In this document: piece after piece, positions 10,445 through 21,282 of the stretch
Layout of the letters: each line of letters starts with the position of its first letter
Position numbering within the stretch: position 1 is the stretch's first letter
Assembly: GCA_032207245.1 (NCBI GenBank)
Contig: CM063507.1
Location: 97,529,837 to 97,593,836, forward strand
DNA length: 64,000 nt
Direction of reading: 5' to 3'
Source of the DNA: Pardosa pseudoannulata
Lineage: Eukaryota > Arthropoda > Arachnida > Araneae > Lycosidae
Made by a program: the position numbers and the translations under genes
The notes under the pieces: model-generated
Databases searched by the model: none
Seen by the model: only the letters and a program-made list of their open reading frames with translations
Told to the model about the DNA's origin: nothing

Positions 10445-11211
10445 TTTTCAGGATAGCAACGGTTACCGAAACGAAAATGATAATAGCAAAATTTGCCATT
10501 AGAATCAAAACGTTTTCTAGATCGGCTTCGGGAGCGACTTCCTTTTCCACGAGCTCTATAACTAGGCCTAGTTTGGCGTGATACGCTTAGTTGAGATATT
10601 TGTTGTTCTAGGCTCTCAAGTCGGTTTAGCACTTCTCTATAACTTGAACCGGACTTGTCGTGATCGTTAATTTCAGGTTTATGACATGCTGCGAAAATTT
10701 CCGTTTTGGGGTTCATGTCACTGATTTTGTCAGCCATTATTGCTAATTTGGAGAGATCTTCCTCACTAACAAGCAAAATATTTTTTATATAATCAGGCAT
10801 TTTCTGAAGCCACAAAGTTTTAATCAAGTTTTCGGGAATGTCCGCAGTCGCCACAGTTCGTAGTTTTTGTAAAAGCTGACTAGGCTTCATTGTACCTAAT
10901 TCAATTCCGGTTATTAACCGTTTAATTCGAGCACTTTCGCTTTCTTTAAATAGGTTGAATAACCTTGTTTTTGAATCGGTATATTTAGTAGTGCTTTCAC
11001 TACTGATTATATCCCATATATTTTCGATATATTTTGGCTCAAGTTGCGCCACAAGGTAATTAAATTTTGTATCTTCATTTGTAATATTATTAATTTTGAA
11101 CTGCGCCTCTACTTGATAGAACCAAATTTCTGGTCTATCTGTCCAAAAAGGTGGAATTTTAACACTTACTTTGTTTAGCTCGGTCTTCTCCTCAATATTT
11201 GGTTTATCCAT
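10381..11211 (-). CDS. gag: Gypsy A gag
   Basis: A 276-residue structural protein that would form the virus-like particle. ATG at 11,211, about 55 bases after the primer-binding site. The capsid-like part begins IPPFWTDRPEIWF and contains IELGTMKPSQLL and LWLQKMPDYI motifs, all shared with gypsy D gag (46,427-47,224). The C-terminal region has a basic Arg/Ser tract (about 215-235) and a putative metal knuckle with C-x2-H-x11-C-x3-C spacing ending TPPC, instead of a standard CCHC. It overlaps pol by 64 bases. Confidence 0.88.
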   Translation of the reverse strand: MDKPNIEEKTELNKVSVKIPPFWTDRPEIWFYQVEAQFKINNITNEDTKFNYLVAQLEPKYIENIWDIISSESTTKYTDSKTRLFNLFKESESARIKRLITGIELGTMKPSQLLQKLRTVATADIPENLIKTLWLQKMPDYIKNILLVSEEDLSKLAIMADKISDMNPKTEIFAACHKPEINDHDKSGSSYREVLNRLESLEQQISQLSVSRQTRPSYRARGKGSRSRSRSRKRFDSNGKFCYYHFRFGNRCYPEKCTPPCAWKKPDSLQENATLQ

Positions 11212-11264
11212 TGTTAGATATCGTTAAAGGTTGCAAAATCCAAAATGACGAAAAGTAAATAAAT

Positions 11265-11274
11265 CGGGTCACCA
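11265..11274 (-). other. Primer-binding site of gypsy A
   Basis: The element strand reads TGGTGACCCG two bases inside the 5' LTR. The leading TGG pairs with a tRNA CCA end. Gypsy D uses a PBS with the same first seven bases. Confidence 0.8.
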
Positions 11275-11276
11275 GT

Positions 11277-11489
11277 TGTAGTGGGAGATCTTTATATTTG
11301 ATAAGCAGTGTGTGTGCATGTCATAATCACCACATTTTACTCACACAAAAAAGCATATTTTATTCTGTTAAAACTGACGCTATCTTTTACTAACTCAAAA
11401 CAACAACGCTATCGCAATAACAACTCTTTTTTTGTTGCCACTCGCTAAAACAGAAACTTCTGCTGACATATCGAAATGTTACCGTTACA
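11277..11489 (-). repeat. 5' LTR of gypsy A
   Basis: 213 bp, identical by eye to 6,825-7,037. It should contain the element's promoter; a TATA box could not be singled out. Confidence 0.93.
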
Positions 11490-11591
11490 CTGCTATCATA
11501 ATATGGGGGCTCTGAAACGGTAGAATTATGTTTTAACATCCTGCGTACTTTATAGATTATCCCCCGAACGCACGTGCATGTAGACCGATCG

Positions 11592-11642
11592 TAATACTGT
11601 TTTATATAGCGATATTTTTTTAATATCGCGGTAACAGTATTA
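11592..11642. repeat. Nested hairpin
   Basis: Outer arms TAATACTGTT (11,592-11,601) and AACAGTATTA (11,633-11,642) enclose inner arms GCGATATT (11,609-11,616) and AATATCGC (11,622-11,629). The two-part stem could be a DNA-transposon end or a MITE remnant. No gene is nearby. Confidence 0.5.
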
Positions 11643-11881
11643 AGATTTCAATCCCTCTTATAGTTATTTCTAACGATACTTCATCTTATTGTCTGAATTT
11701 TTGTGCTACGAGCAGTATCTGTGAGAAAATAACACTGTTGCAAATAACTTACGGAAGTTAATTATTGTTGAAAAATCCGCACCTTTTTTTGTTGTTAAGT
11801 TTGCATCTGTATTGAAGTTGATGAAAAACTTTACTAATGAAAAATCGTAACTATTAACGGCAATCCCGATAAAAATCAGCC

Positions 11882-11930
11882 CTCCAGCTGAATCGGCAGG
11901 ACGCTGCCACGGGTTCGAATCCCGCCGCTT
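11882..11930 (+). repeat. tRNA-like fragment (box B)
   Basis: A perfect box B, GGGTTCGAATCCC, at 11,911-11,923, preceded by CAGCTGAATCGG as a weak box A. Acceptor-stem pairing is not visible, so this looks like a SINE fragment and not a tRNA gene. Confidence 0.4.
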
Positions 11931-12059
11931 TGTTCGCAGCCGTTCAGAATCGTAGTAATTAAGTAGTAAATTCCGATGACTTTAGCTGTCAGGTAACATA
12001 AAAGTAAACTCTAGCGCTCTCAGACCAAACTAAATGGTTACAAATCTGTTAGTCTAAAG

Positions 12060-12122
12060 TAGAATTCGAACCCATTGGCTCAGATACCGGAAGAAAGCCC
12101 GTCCAGTTCGATCATCGTCCTG
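12060..12122 (-). repeat. tRNA-derived SINE head, second copy
   Basis: The minus strand contains GATGATCGAACTGGACGGGC (box-A region), CCGGTATCTG, and the box B GGGTTCGAATTC. The order and the GGTATC block match the SINE head at 3,896-3,973, so the two are probably the same family at different ages. Confidence 0.45.
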
Positions 12123-12130
12123 AAATCTTA

Positions 12131-15100
12131 CTGTTTAAAAAAAAAAATTTTTAATTGTTCACTTAAAAAATAGCCTTATACAGAGTATATGTTATTTAAA
12201 TCATGAGTTTTTAGACATAGATTAAAATTAAATCTAATGCTAATTATTGTATCTTTACAAACTATTAAGGTATAGATTTTACTGCTATTTAAGAAATTCT
12301 AGTGTCAAAAAATTAAAAATTTGTTTATAGGAATGCCTTCTAAAAATTTGATATCTAAAATGCGCATTTATATTATTAGATTTTTTTTTTTTTTAATTAG
12401 GATATTTGAGAAACTTCTGATTTGAATCTGCTTTGAACACTTTTTGATTGGGAGACTCTAGTAATTCTTTATATTAGTAAAAATTATTTAGCTTCCGGTA
12501 TATTTCATACTTAAGTTTTTGCATTATGTATATTTAAATAAATATTTTTAAATTGTTCTTTACTTTCCGTTTTTCCTCCTTTTTTTTCCATTCTAATATT
12601 TAACTTCTGGATCTGCTACATTTATTAAAAAATTTGTGAAATTGTCCATTTAAAAAAATTAGACTTATACTGTATTTTTTAAACATTTATTACCAATCAA
12701 TGAAAGAAAATTAATAGACAATATTTTACAAACTAGTTAATAACAAATTTTGCGGTTACAAAGTTTTCAAGTTCTGTTTGGAAGTGCATTTTAAAGCTTT
12801 GCTATTTGAAACAGCTTTTAAATTATTGATGTACTGTTGAAATCCCTATTTTAACAAACCAGCTTATAACAAATAAAAATTTTGATCTCATGATTTTCCT
12901 TTTGTTTACAATGCTAATTTATCCATAAATGACAATTCTCCATTTTATACATTCATAGTGAATCTTAGGAATGATGTAGAAATATTCTTTAAGTCAATAG
13001 TAAGTTTTTTTTTCTTAATTTTTATAAAACTTTTATGCAGTTATAAAAACAGATTTAAATATGTTTCTAGATTTAAAAACAAAGTGCATGAAATTAATAA
13101 CATCTTGTCCAGCCACTCAAGGAAAGAAAATGTTTTTTGTTGTATTGGACAAAGAAATTCCTTAAACTATCTAGATATAGTAGATTATAAATTAACTCAA
13201 TATTAAAATAGTAAGCAATTACTAGAAGACAAAACTAGTTTTGCATTTGTCTACATTTTTGGTCATTCTAATATTCAATCATTCAGTTGTTTGGTTAAGA
13301 TTAATTAAAATTATTAAAGATAATATTTTTATAAATCTTATACAAGATAATATGTAACCTTATGTAAATCTTATACAAGTTATAATTTTCTGAGATCTAG
13401 CATTTTTCTTAAAGGTTCAAGTACAACAAACAATATGGTTCCTCAAAATTTAATATAATAAAGTTCAACTGTATTGGTGAATTTATTTATTTTTTTAATG
13501 AGGCACATTGAAGAAGCATCTGATTTGAATCTATTTTAAATATTTTTTTACTAGAAAACTTGAGTACTTGCTTATATTGATAAAAAGTTATTTAGATACT
13601 TCCATATTTCATATTTAGGCACTTGTTTTTGCATTAAGTAAATCAGAACATTAATTTTTAATAGTTATTTAACTTCCTCTTTTTTGAATTTTTCTCCTTT
13701 TTTTCCTTCTTTTTTCCCAAAATTTTGACTTCAGTGTCTGCAAACAATATAAAAAAATCACTGAAGTGTTACCTTGGACATATTAAAAATGAAATTCACA
13801 ATACTCATGTTTACAGGGTTTTGTTTATTTGGATTATATTTGTAAATTGTGTCTCTGATTTATATATTTATTCTACTATATATAAACTAAGGGAATTTAA
13901 ATCTGCAGCATTCAGAATATTTCATTAATAATTAAGGAAATATATACTTATGTGTATATCTTGAAAAGTACAATAATTAATTTCATAATTATTTGCTGTA
14001 TAAAATGAAACAGTGAATCAGTTTATCCTTTTCAATATACAAGTAATATGGAATTTTTCACAAATATTAAAGACAATTTTTTTTTTCTTTAGTATCCCTG
14101 AAAAGGAAAAGGCTGTATTTTGACAAACTTCTTCAATTGAGTATCTAAAGGAGGAAATAAAACAATAGACTGCAGCACTTAATAAAATTTTTATTACCAT
14201 TGAAAGGCAGACAGAAGTTGTTCTAAGTTCTGATTTTAAAATTTAAAGACTATAAAAAAAAAGTTTTAATAAATTAATAAATTATTGCTCTCTCAAAAAA
14301 TTTTTAATATAAATTTTTAAATTTTTTATTATGGATAGTTTAAACGTTATTTTACAAATAAATCTTTATGTATGTATTTTTCTAACATTAAATTTATGTT
14401 CAGATTTTATAGTGACTTCAAATTGCTCTGTAATGTAAAATAATTGTACAGATTTATAAACAAAGAATTCTTTAAACTGATTTGACTAAAAGTAAAGGAA
14501 TTGTGTAAATTTATCCACAAGGAATTATTTAAACTCATTTTATAACAGTATATAACTAAATGCTTAATGTTTTAACCTAAAATAACAAATTTTAATTATT
14601 AAGGCAACATTATACTGATTTATTTATAATCCTCATTCTTATATACTTCACTATATCCCATTACACACCATATTTTTATTTTAAATCATACTATTATGAT
14701 TAAAAACTCCATTAAACTCCACAACATGAAAATTACTTTTGATGAAATTACTTTTGATGAAATAATACTAGTCAAGCATTATAGGCACTTAATGCTAGTC
14801 AATAACGTCTATCTTATACACAGTTAGTTCTTTGTATCAGGTATAAAGTAATAGGTAAAAAGTTTTAATAACCTCCTCCTTAAAGAAATAGATTTTCAGA
14901 TTGCTTAAGTTAGATACTATTTGAAGCACATATTTTTTTTTCTTTTAAAAAAAGGCACATGCATTTATTATCTACATTACATTTATTATCCATTTGTTGC
15001 TGCATTGTGTCTGCCCACACAATAACAGGTTGATAATTGTTGGTATCGAAACTCTTAAACGATACAGGTACGGAGTTGAGTAGCCAAGGAGATATCCACT

Positions 15101-16497
15101 CTCTCTTACAAGTTGAATACTTTCCATTTGTAATTTGAACTCTTGATTGTTCAATACTTTAAATATATATGAAAAATTGCACTTTTTGTATATAATTATT
15201 TATACCTAATGTTTTTCAGTTAAATGGATGGAATAACCAAAGTGAGTAAATAAATTAAATTTATATCAAATACAATGCAATAAATATTGATAACATTTTT
15301 AATTTTAAATATTTTAAGACAAAATACTGAAAGTATATTTGAAACTAATTTAATGGGAAAAATCATACAAAGTTTACTATTTTTATTTACAGACATTACT
15401 AACTTCATGTGAACTAAGGATGGACTTCCCATTATGTTACAAGACTAATAGATATATTTCAGAAAATAATATTTCTACAATTTTGGGAGTTTATTTATTA
15501 AATTATCAGGGAGACATTCATTTCTTAATTTGGAGATCTGCTGCACTGTTCTTTCAAACAAGTGCATTTTGTACATTTTCAAGGAATTTTGTATTTGCTG
15601 CTAAAATCAAAATCAACAATTTATAACAAAATGTGTATTTTATAGTGTACAATATTTTTTACTTAACAGAGCTAACCATAAAACTTACATTACGTAAATT
15701 TATTAATTGTTGCAGAAATCTGTTATTAAGTAAAAATAATTTAACTGGATAAAAATCAAAATAAAGAAATCATATATTATCTATTGCGCATTCAGTCAGG
15801 TGAATCCTTTTCCATTCATGTAAGATTTTGGATAATTACTTGATAATAGGGCAGAAACTACAGACAAGTATGCAATCAACAGCAAAAATTACATCTGGAA
15901 ACTTCAGTTATTATTTTTGTTTTCATTGAAGATTCTGATAATGATGTAAAATCCTAACATATTTTTGACACTATAAAAAAGATTGCTAATAATAAAGAAA
16001 TTATATAATTTTCTGCTACACTTAAAGGAGCTATATATTTTATGAGTACATAAACTTTACAAAAAAAAAAAAAATGCCAGCAGCAAAATGATTCAAATGT
16101 TTATATTACATGATAATTTACACAAAGTAAAATGTGCTTTGAAGATTCATATAAAATTAATATCTGTTAAACTTTCATTAGAAAACTAAAATTAATTCAT
16201 GTGTAAATCTATATATGTTTATATATATATATATATATACACATATGTGAGTAAACATCAGATTTAGGCATTTGGCTCTTAGTGTTTTATATTGTATACC
16301 TGATGACTGACCACTGGCTCATGCATGAAAATGCATTATTTATTACTCCTTTACTACTGATTGTGGGTTATTACCAGTAGTATAAAGTCCAAAGCTATTA
16401 GTATATGGTAATATAAAAACAAAGTAAAATGTGTATTATGTTTCAAATAAAACAAACATTAATTAAATTTTAATTAGAAAGCTAAAATTAATTCATC

Positions 16498-16500
<3 letters not shown>
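12131..16500. other. AT-rich gene-poor DNA
   Basis: No coding region could be supported. Open frames here are short (at most about 80 codons), compositionally biased and without recognisable motifs. Two diverged copies of a stretch of about 250 bp occur at about 12,395-12,650 and 13,490-13,740 (shared anchors: CTGATTTGAATCT, a TTATTTAG block, a TTTTTGCATTA block and CTCCTTTTTTT). Short TA microsatellites occur near 16,219-16,240. Confidence 0.6.

Positions 16501-16550
<50 letters not shown>
16501..16550. repeat. (AT)25 microsatellite
   Basis: Twenty-five uninterrupted AT units directly abut the 3' LTR of gypsy B. The last T is shared with the LTR start. Confidence 0.95.
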
Positions 16551-16553
<3 letters not shown>

Positions 16554-17146
16554 AGGATTGAGAGAGCAATTCTAGGTTTCATGGACGTAACAATCGTTTA
16601 TTACAAATACGGACGGTTACACAAATACAAATACATAAATTTACGTCGAATGAAAAAATAAGTTTAGATAATAGCGTCAAAACAAAAGGTCGAAAGATGC
16701 GTCTACTCCTTTCGCCGTCTCTCTCTCATCGTTGTTCTGAGTGTTCTGTCTCTGGCACGCCACTCTGTGTTGCGCGCGCAGTCCAATCGGAGTACAGCGG
16801 AGATGAGGTGTTCTCTCCCTTCACACTCGACCATCCTGAGGAGTCTTGGACCCTCAAGACTTGAAAGAAAACAATCGTCAACATCTGCAAATAAAAAGAA
16901 AACACAAGGAAAACAAAAGAGAAAAAGAATAATGTTCAGGAAAAAAAATGTCCGTCGATAGCTGCAACGTCAAACAGCAAGTGCACTCAGAAGAATAGCT
17001 CAAATGTCACTGGTAAAAAAAAAGAAAGTCCAAAATTTGTGCAAGTCGTCAACAGTAGATCAGTCACAAGTCGTTGTTGAAATCAGGTGGGAAAAGATGA
17101 TGAAATGTGAGGCCAAGGCTTCATATGATCAGCTGCGGTCGATGTA
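16550..17146 (-). repeat. 3' LTR of gypsy B
   Basis: Matches 21,926-22,523 with one single-base length difference and one substitution. It begins TGTTAGG on the plus strand. The true inner boundary is uncertain, since the comparison ends at the gap in the other LTR. The pol stop codon (17,083) lies inside it. Confidence 0.88.
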
Positions 17147-17967
17147 GTATTGGGTCCGGGATGTTGACCTAGCTTTCGCACATCATATCTGTCGTTTGTC
17201 TTCACTGCAGTAACTTCGTAGGGACCGTAAAATTTTGAGTACAATTTGGAACCAGTCGAAAATTGTGTTTTTTGAATAGCTACTGTGTCACCAATCTTGT
17301 AAGTATTTGGTTTTTTTCGACGTTTGTTGTATTGAATTTGGGAACGCTTTTGATGTTCGAGAATATTTTTTCTTGCTGTGTCTCGGAGGTTATGTTTTTC
17401 TTGCATGATGATGTTTGAATACTCTTCGTCCAATATTTGTTTGATACGTAAATCTTCTTTATTTTTCATTTTGATTCCAATCATTAGCTCAAATGGGGTA
17501 AAATGCGTGGTCGTCGAGGTGGTACTATTTAATATTCTTTGGACGTCGGGAACAAATTTAAACCATTTTGCTGGATCGTCGATGGATAGTTTAGCTAGTA
17601 CAGGTAGTAAAACTCCTTGTAAACGCTCTACCTGGCCGTTGCCTCTTGGTATACCGGTAGTAATTACTGCGTGATCGATGTTTTCTTGGGAGCAATATTC
17701 AGCGAAATCGGAGGATGTAAAAGCTGAACCACGATCTGATATGATTCGTGATGGGTTACCAAATGTAATACTTTGCAGTTTGAGCTTTTCAATTGCATCG
17801 CGGGATGCTGTTGATTTGACGGGATATAACCACGTAAACTTGGTGAAAGCATCTACGACACTGAAAATGTATTGATAAGTCTTGTTCGTCGTCGGGAGTG
17901 GTCCTAGAAAGTCAATATGGTATGTTGATAATGGAATGTCACCTTTCGGAATGGAGTGTAAAAGACC
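17083..17967 (-). pseudogene. pol: Gypsy B integrase, out-of-frame 3' part of pol
   Basis: After the one-base loss the integrase frame stays open from about 17,967 to the stop at 17,083. It contains the catalytic-core landmarks HIDFLGPLP (near 17,918), ISDRGSAF (near 17,736) and GNGQVERLQ (near 17,637), then FTPFELMIG and a chromo/GPY-like segment (KFYGPYEV). The last 21 or so codons read into the LTR. No ATG exists before 17,484, so this part is only made by fusion with the upstream frame. If the missing base is a sequencing artefact, the element would encode one intact 1,300-residue-class polyprotein. Confidence 0.85.
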
Positions 17968-20900
17968 TTCTTCTTTCCGCGTTTTTTGTTACAAAGGATG
18001 CACTCGATACAATTGGCAATTACATTCTCAATCTGTCGTCGGGCTTGTGGAATGTAAAAATCTTGACTGAAAAGGTCTTGAGTTTTAGCAACTGCGAAAT
18101 GGCCTTTGTTGTGAATTAAGCGTATGATCTCAGTTTGCATGATTTGGGGTACAACAATTAATTCACGATCTTTCTCGATTTTGTAAACAAGGTTATTTTT
18201 TAGTATATGTTCGGAGTCTTGTCCGGTTTTAATTAGGATTTTGAGTGTTTTGATGTAGTCATCTTCGCTTTGCGCTTTAGAGATTTGTGATGTAAGATCT
18301 GCATCAAGACATGTCGTTAAGTAAACGGGATTTCGACTTAAAGCGTCGGCATGTTGTAAAAATTTTCCAGGACGGTGTATAATTTCAAAATCGAATTCGT
18401 CCAAATACATTGCCCATCTGGCAATTTTGGGGGTAAGATCTCTTTTTTGCAATGTTTGCTGGAAAGCAGCGCAGTCAGTCACGATTTTAAATTTGCTTCC
18501 TAAAAGATAATTTCGAAATTTCTTTACCGCTTCAATAACGGCAAGTGCTTCAAGCTCGTAGCTAGAATATTTTGACTGCTGTGGCGAGGTCTTCCTACTC
18601 ATATAATGTATGGGATGCCACTTGTCATCATCATCGGATTTTTGTAATAGGACAGCACCAAGGCCAAAAGAACTTGCGTCTGTGTGCAATTCTAGAGGTG
18701 AATTTTGGTTAAAAATATGCAAAACTGGTTGATTCGAAAGAGAATCCTTGAGGGCAAGAAAAGCTTGATGTTGTTCAGGGCCAAAATGGAAAGATGCGTC
18801 ATTTCTGAGCATATCAGACAAAGGTCGCGCAATCAGTGAGTAATTCTTTATGAATTTTCGAAAATATCCTGTTAAGCCCAGGAAACTTTGAACCTGTTTC
18901 AACGTCTTCGGCAAAGGAAAATTTTGAACGGCAAGTGTTTTCGACGGTGATGGTTTGATTGTGTTATTCTCGATTACATATCCAAGAAATTCAATGCGGC
19001 GCTGTAAGAATTGGCATTTCTTAAGATTCAAAATTAAACCAAAGTCCGATGCTACTTCTAATACACGTTGTAATTTTTGGAGACCGTCGGCTTCATCCTG
19101 TGAGGGTATTATGATATCGTCCATGTAGATGATAACGATTTTTTCACGAATGAGATCGCGAAACACTCTGGAAACAAATCTTTGGAAGACACTAGGACTA
19201 TTGGAGAGACCAAACGGGACTTTCAAAAACTCATATTGGCCTTCGTGGGTGACGAACGAGGTGTATTTTGTGCTGTTAGGGTTCATCGAAACATGGAAAA
19301 AACCGTTCTTCAAATCAAGCGAGCTAAACACTTTGGCTTGTTGCAACTGGTCCAAAGCTTCGTCAATGAGCGGGATGGGAAATTTATCTCGAATTATTTT
19401 TTTGTTAAGGCGTCTATAATCCACGCAAAGTCGGTATAAGCCATTTTTCTTCTTACACAGAACGATGGGGGAAGCATAATCAGAACAACTATTCGCAATT
19501 ATGCCAGCGTCTAACCATTCCTGTATCTGTTTTTCAACAATTTTTTGTTCCGCAAATGGCAATCTACGAGGTCTTTGGGCCACTGGGACATCATCTGTCA
19601 AAATTAGAGTCATTTGTAAATCAGTTTGTTTAGTTCCACGAGGCTTGTAATTATTTATCAGGGTTGACAACTGTGTTTTGAGATTCGGATCTAGAATGTG
19701 ACTCAAGTCGTAGGACGATGTATCTACTGAATCAGCTAAATATGAAAATGGGTATGCTGAATTGTCAATAAGTGCATTTTTACTCATTGTCGAATGTTGT
19801 TGGGAATTTATACGAGAAGTAATACAAGTTTGATCAACGTTGTGGGTTGGTGAACTGGTTACAATAAAAGTAGTAGTCTTCGTCAACGATACAACACCAT
19901 GGGAAATATTCAAATCACCTTGCGCCAGTACATCAGCACCAATCAACATAGGAAATTGCAAAGCCGTATTCGGGACAACACAAATATCAGAATGAAATTC
20001 AAAACCATCGATAAAAATAGAAGCTGAAAATGAACCTAATGGTTTCACCGTAGTATTTCCTAAACCGTGCAACAAAACGTTTGACTCATCTAAAAAACAG
20101 TTAGGAACAATTTTTCTAAAAATCTCTTCCTTCAACAGTGTTTTGTTCGACGCAGTGTCAACAACAGCAGAAATTTGGATATTGTTGATTGTTACAGTCT
20201 TGGCGAATAAACTAGTAGAATTTTGGGGATGCACAATTGTAACATGTGATTGTACCTTCTTAGACGGACAATTAGCCGCTTTATGTGAACCAAATTGTTT
20301 GCATTCAAAACATTTCATTCCTCGGTCTTTATTAGGACATAAACTGGAGATGTGATTTCGTTCACCGCAATTGTAACATAATTTTTCCATTAATTTGGGT
20401 AAGCGTGGTGCAGTGTTACCAGCAAAAGTCTGAGGTTTTGAGGTAAAATTATTCTGATTATTTTTTTCTTCAGTAAAATTTTTACGATTATCTGTAGAAA
20501 ATTTATTATTGAAATGCTTATGAGGTTTAAAAGAACGATGAAAATTATTTTCTGATTTGACATCCGCTAAATAAAGCTTTTCAAAGGAACGTAACTTTTG
20601 TTTAAATTCGGAAATGTTAACACAACCATATAAAATTAGTTTAGCTTGAGAGTCTGGTAAACCGGAAATACAATACTCAATTAGCGATTCGTCATCAATG
20701 TTACCTTGACTCGCTAACGCACGCATTGAGATAAAATATTCTGTAACAGTTTCATTTCGCTTCAATTTTCGAGAACTAAGTATTTTATGGACATCAATGG
20801 ATGAAATTTTTGTGCCAAATTCAGTTTTAAGGTGCTCTTTAAGATTATCAAAAGAAGTAATATTTTTCAAAGACAATACAAAAATACGAGCTGGATCAAT

Positions 20901-21098
20901 TAATAATTTTTTTGTAATCAAAACTTTTTGTACGTCATCATTGAGACCGTAAGTAGAAAACAATTCTTCTAAATCAAAAATAAAATTGTTCACAGAATAG
21001 GCATCTTTTCCTGAAAAAGAACGTGTAATTTCGCTTATCTGTGGTAACAGAAACCAAAACGAATGACCGTCGAATCTGCTAGCTGCTGGAAAGTTCAT
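17904..21098 (-). CDS. gag-pol: Gypsy B gag-pol polyprotein
   Basis: 1,064 residues from ATG 21,098 (the frame is open upstream to 21,257). The retrotransposon gag domain covers about residues 30-175 (VNNFIFDLEELF, SSRKLKRNETV, YCISGLPD). Two zinc knuckles follow at about 240-280: CYNCGERNHISSLC (CX2CX4HX4C) and CFECKQFGSHKAANC (one residue longer than usual). The protease motif reads VVDTASNKTLL near 313, with Ala where Gly is normal. RT spans about 530-720 with VDYRRLNKK, LDLKNGFFHV and YMDDIII near 657. RNase H starts near 803 (LHTDASSFG). The integrase zinc module HNKGHF ... CIECILC lies at about 995-1035. The frame then shifts at an A-rich spot (GGAAAGAAGAAG) and ends at 17,904. Confidence 0.92.
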   Translation of the reverse strand: MNFPAASRFDGHSFWFLLPQISEITRSFSGKDAYSVNNFIFDLEELFSTYGLNDDVQKVLITKKLLIDPARIFVLSLKNITSFDNLKEHLKTEFGTKISSIDVHKILSSRKLKRNETVTEYFISMRALASQGNIDDESLIEYCISGLPDSQAKLILYGCVNISEFKQKLRSFEKLYLADVKSENNFHRSFKPHKHFNNKFSTDNRKNFTEEKNNQNNFTSKPQTFAGNTAPRLPKLMEKLCYNCGERNHISSLCPNKDRGMKCFECKQFGSHKAANCPSKKVQSHVTIVHPQNSTSLFAKTVTINNIQISAVVDTASNKTLLKEEIFRKIVPNCFLDESNVLLHGLGNTTVKPLGSFSASIFIDGFEFHSDICVVPNTALQFPMLIGADVLAQGDLNISHGVVSLTKTTTFIVTSSPTHNVDQTCITSRINSQQHSTMSKNALIDNSAYPFSYLADSVDTSSYDLSHILDPNLKTQLSTLINNYKPRGTKQTDLQMTLILTDDVPVAQRPRRLPFAEQKIVEKQIQEWLDAGIIANSCSDYASPIVLCKKKNGLYRLCVDYRRLNKKIIRDKFPIPLIDEALDQLQQAKVFSSLDLKNGFFHVSMNPNSTKYTSFVTHEGQYEFLKVPFGLSNSPSVFQRFVSRVFRDLIREKIVIIYMDDIIIPSQDEADGLQKLQRVLEVASDFGLILNLKKCQFLQRRIEFLGYVIENNTIKPSPSKTLAVQNFPLPKTLKQVQSFLGLTGYFRKFIKNYSLIARPLSDMLRNDASFHFGPEQHQAFLALKDSLSNQPVLHIFNQNSPLELHTDASSFGLGAVLLQKSDDDDKWHPIHYMSRKTSPQQSKYSSYELEALAVIEAVKKFRNYLLGSKFKIVTDCAAFQQTLQKRDLTPKIARWAMYLDEFDFEIIHRPGKFLQHADALSRNPVYLTTCLDADLTSQISKAQSEDDYIKTLKILIKTGQDSEHILKNNLVYKIEKDRELIVVPQIMQTEIIRLIHNKGHFAVAKTQDLFSQDFYIPQARRQIENVIANCIECILCNKKRGKKKVFYTPFRKVTFHYQHTILTF

Positions 21099-21282
21099 AT
21101 AATTGTTTGAATCACCACGAACAAGAACAGAATTTGTTTCCTTTCCATCGCAAAGGTCGACGCGAGAGGAAAATTGCTGAGACAGACTGTCTGCAACGTC
21201 GGTGGCTGTAGCAAGCTTGTGATGAGGGGGAGAAAAACAGATATTGGCGCTTTCGATTCATCACCGGAAATGATTTTGCCTG

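Larger units (their letters stand above)
6825..11489 (-). mobile_element. Ty3/gypsy LTR retrotransposon A (recent insertion)
   Basis: A complete 4,665-bp element on the minus strand. The two 213-bp LTRs appear identical base for base, begin TG and end CA on the element strand, and are flanked by the 4-bp target duplication CTGC (6,821-6,824 and 11,490-11,493). A primer-binding site and a polypurine tract sit next to the LTRs. Gag is followed by pol in the -1 frame, with domain order protease, reverse transcriptase, RNase H, integrase (gypsy order). Pol is broken by one extra T near 8,940, so this copy cannot make an intact polyprotein unless that base is a sequencing error. Identical LTRs imply very recent transposition. 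Confidence 0.93.

Noticed and set aside
16767..16961. 64-codon frame repeated at 16,767 and 22,144
   Set aside because: Both lie inside the gypsy B LTRs and are identical because the LTRs are; no evidence of coding.
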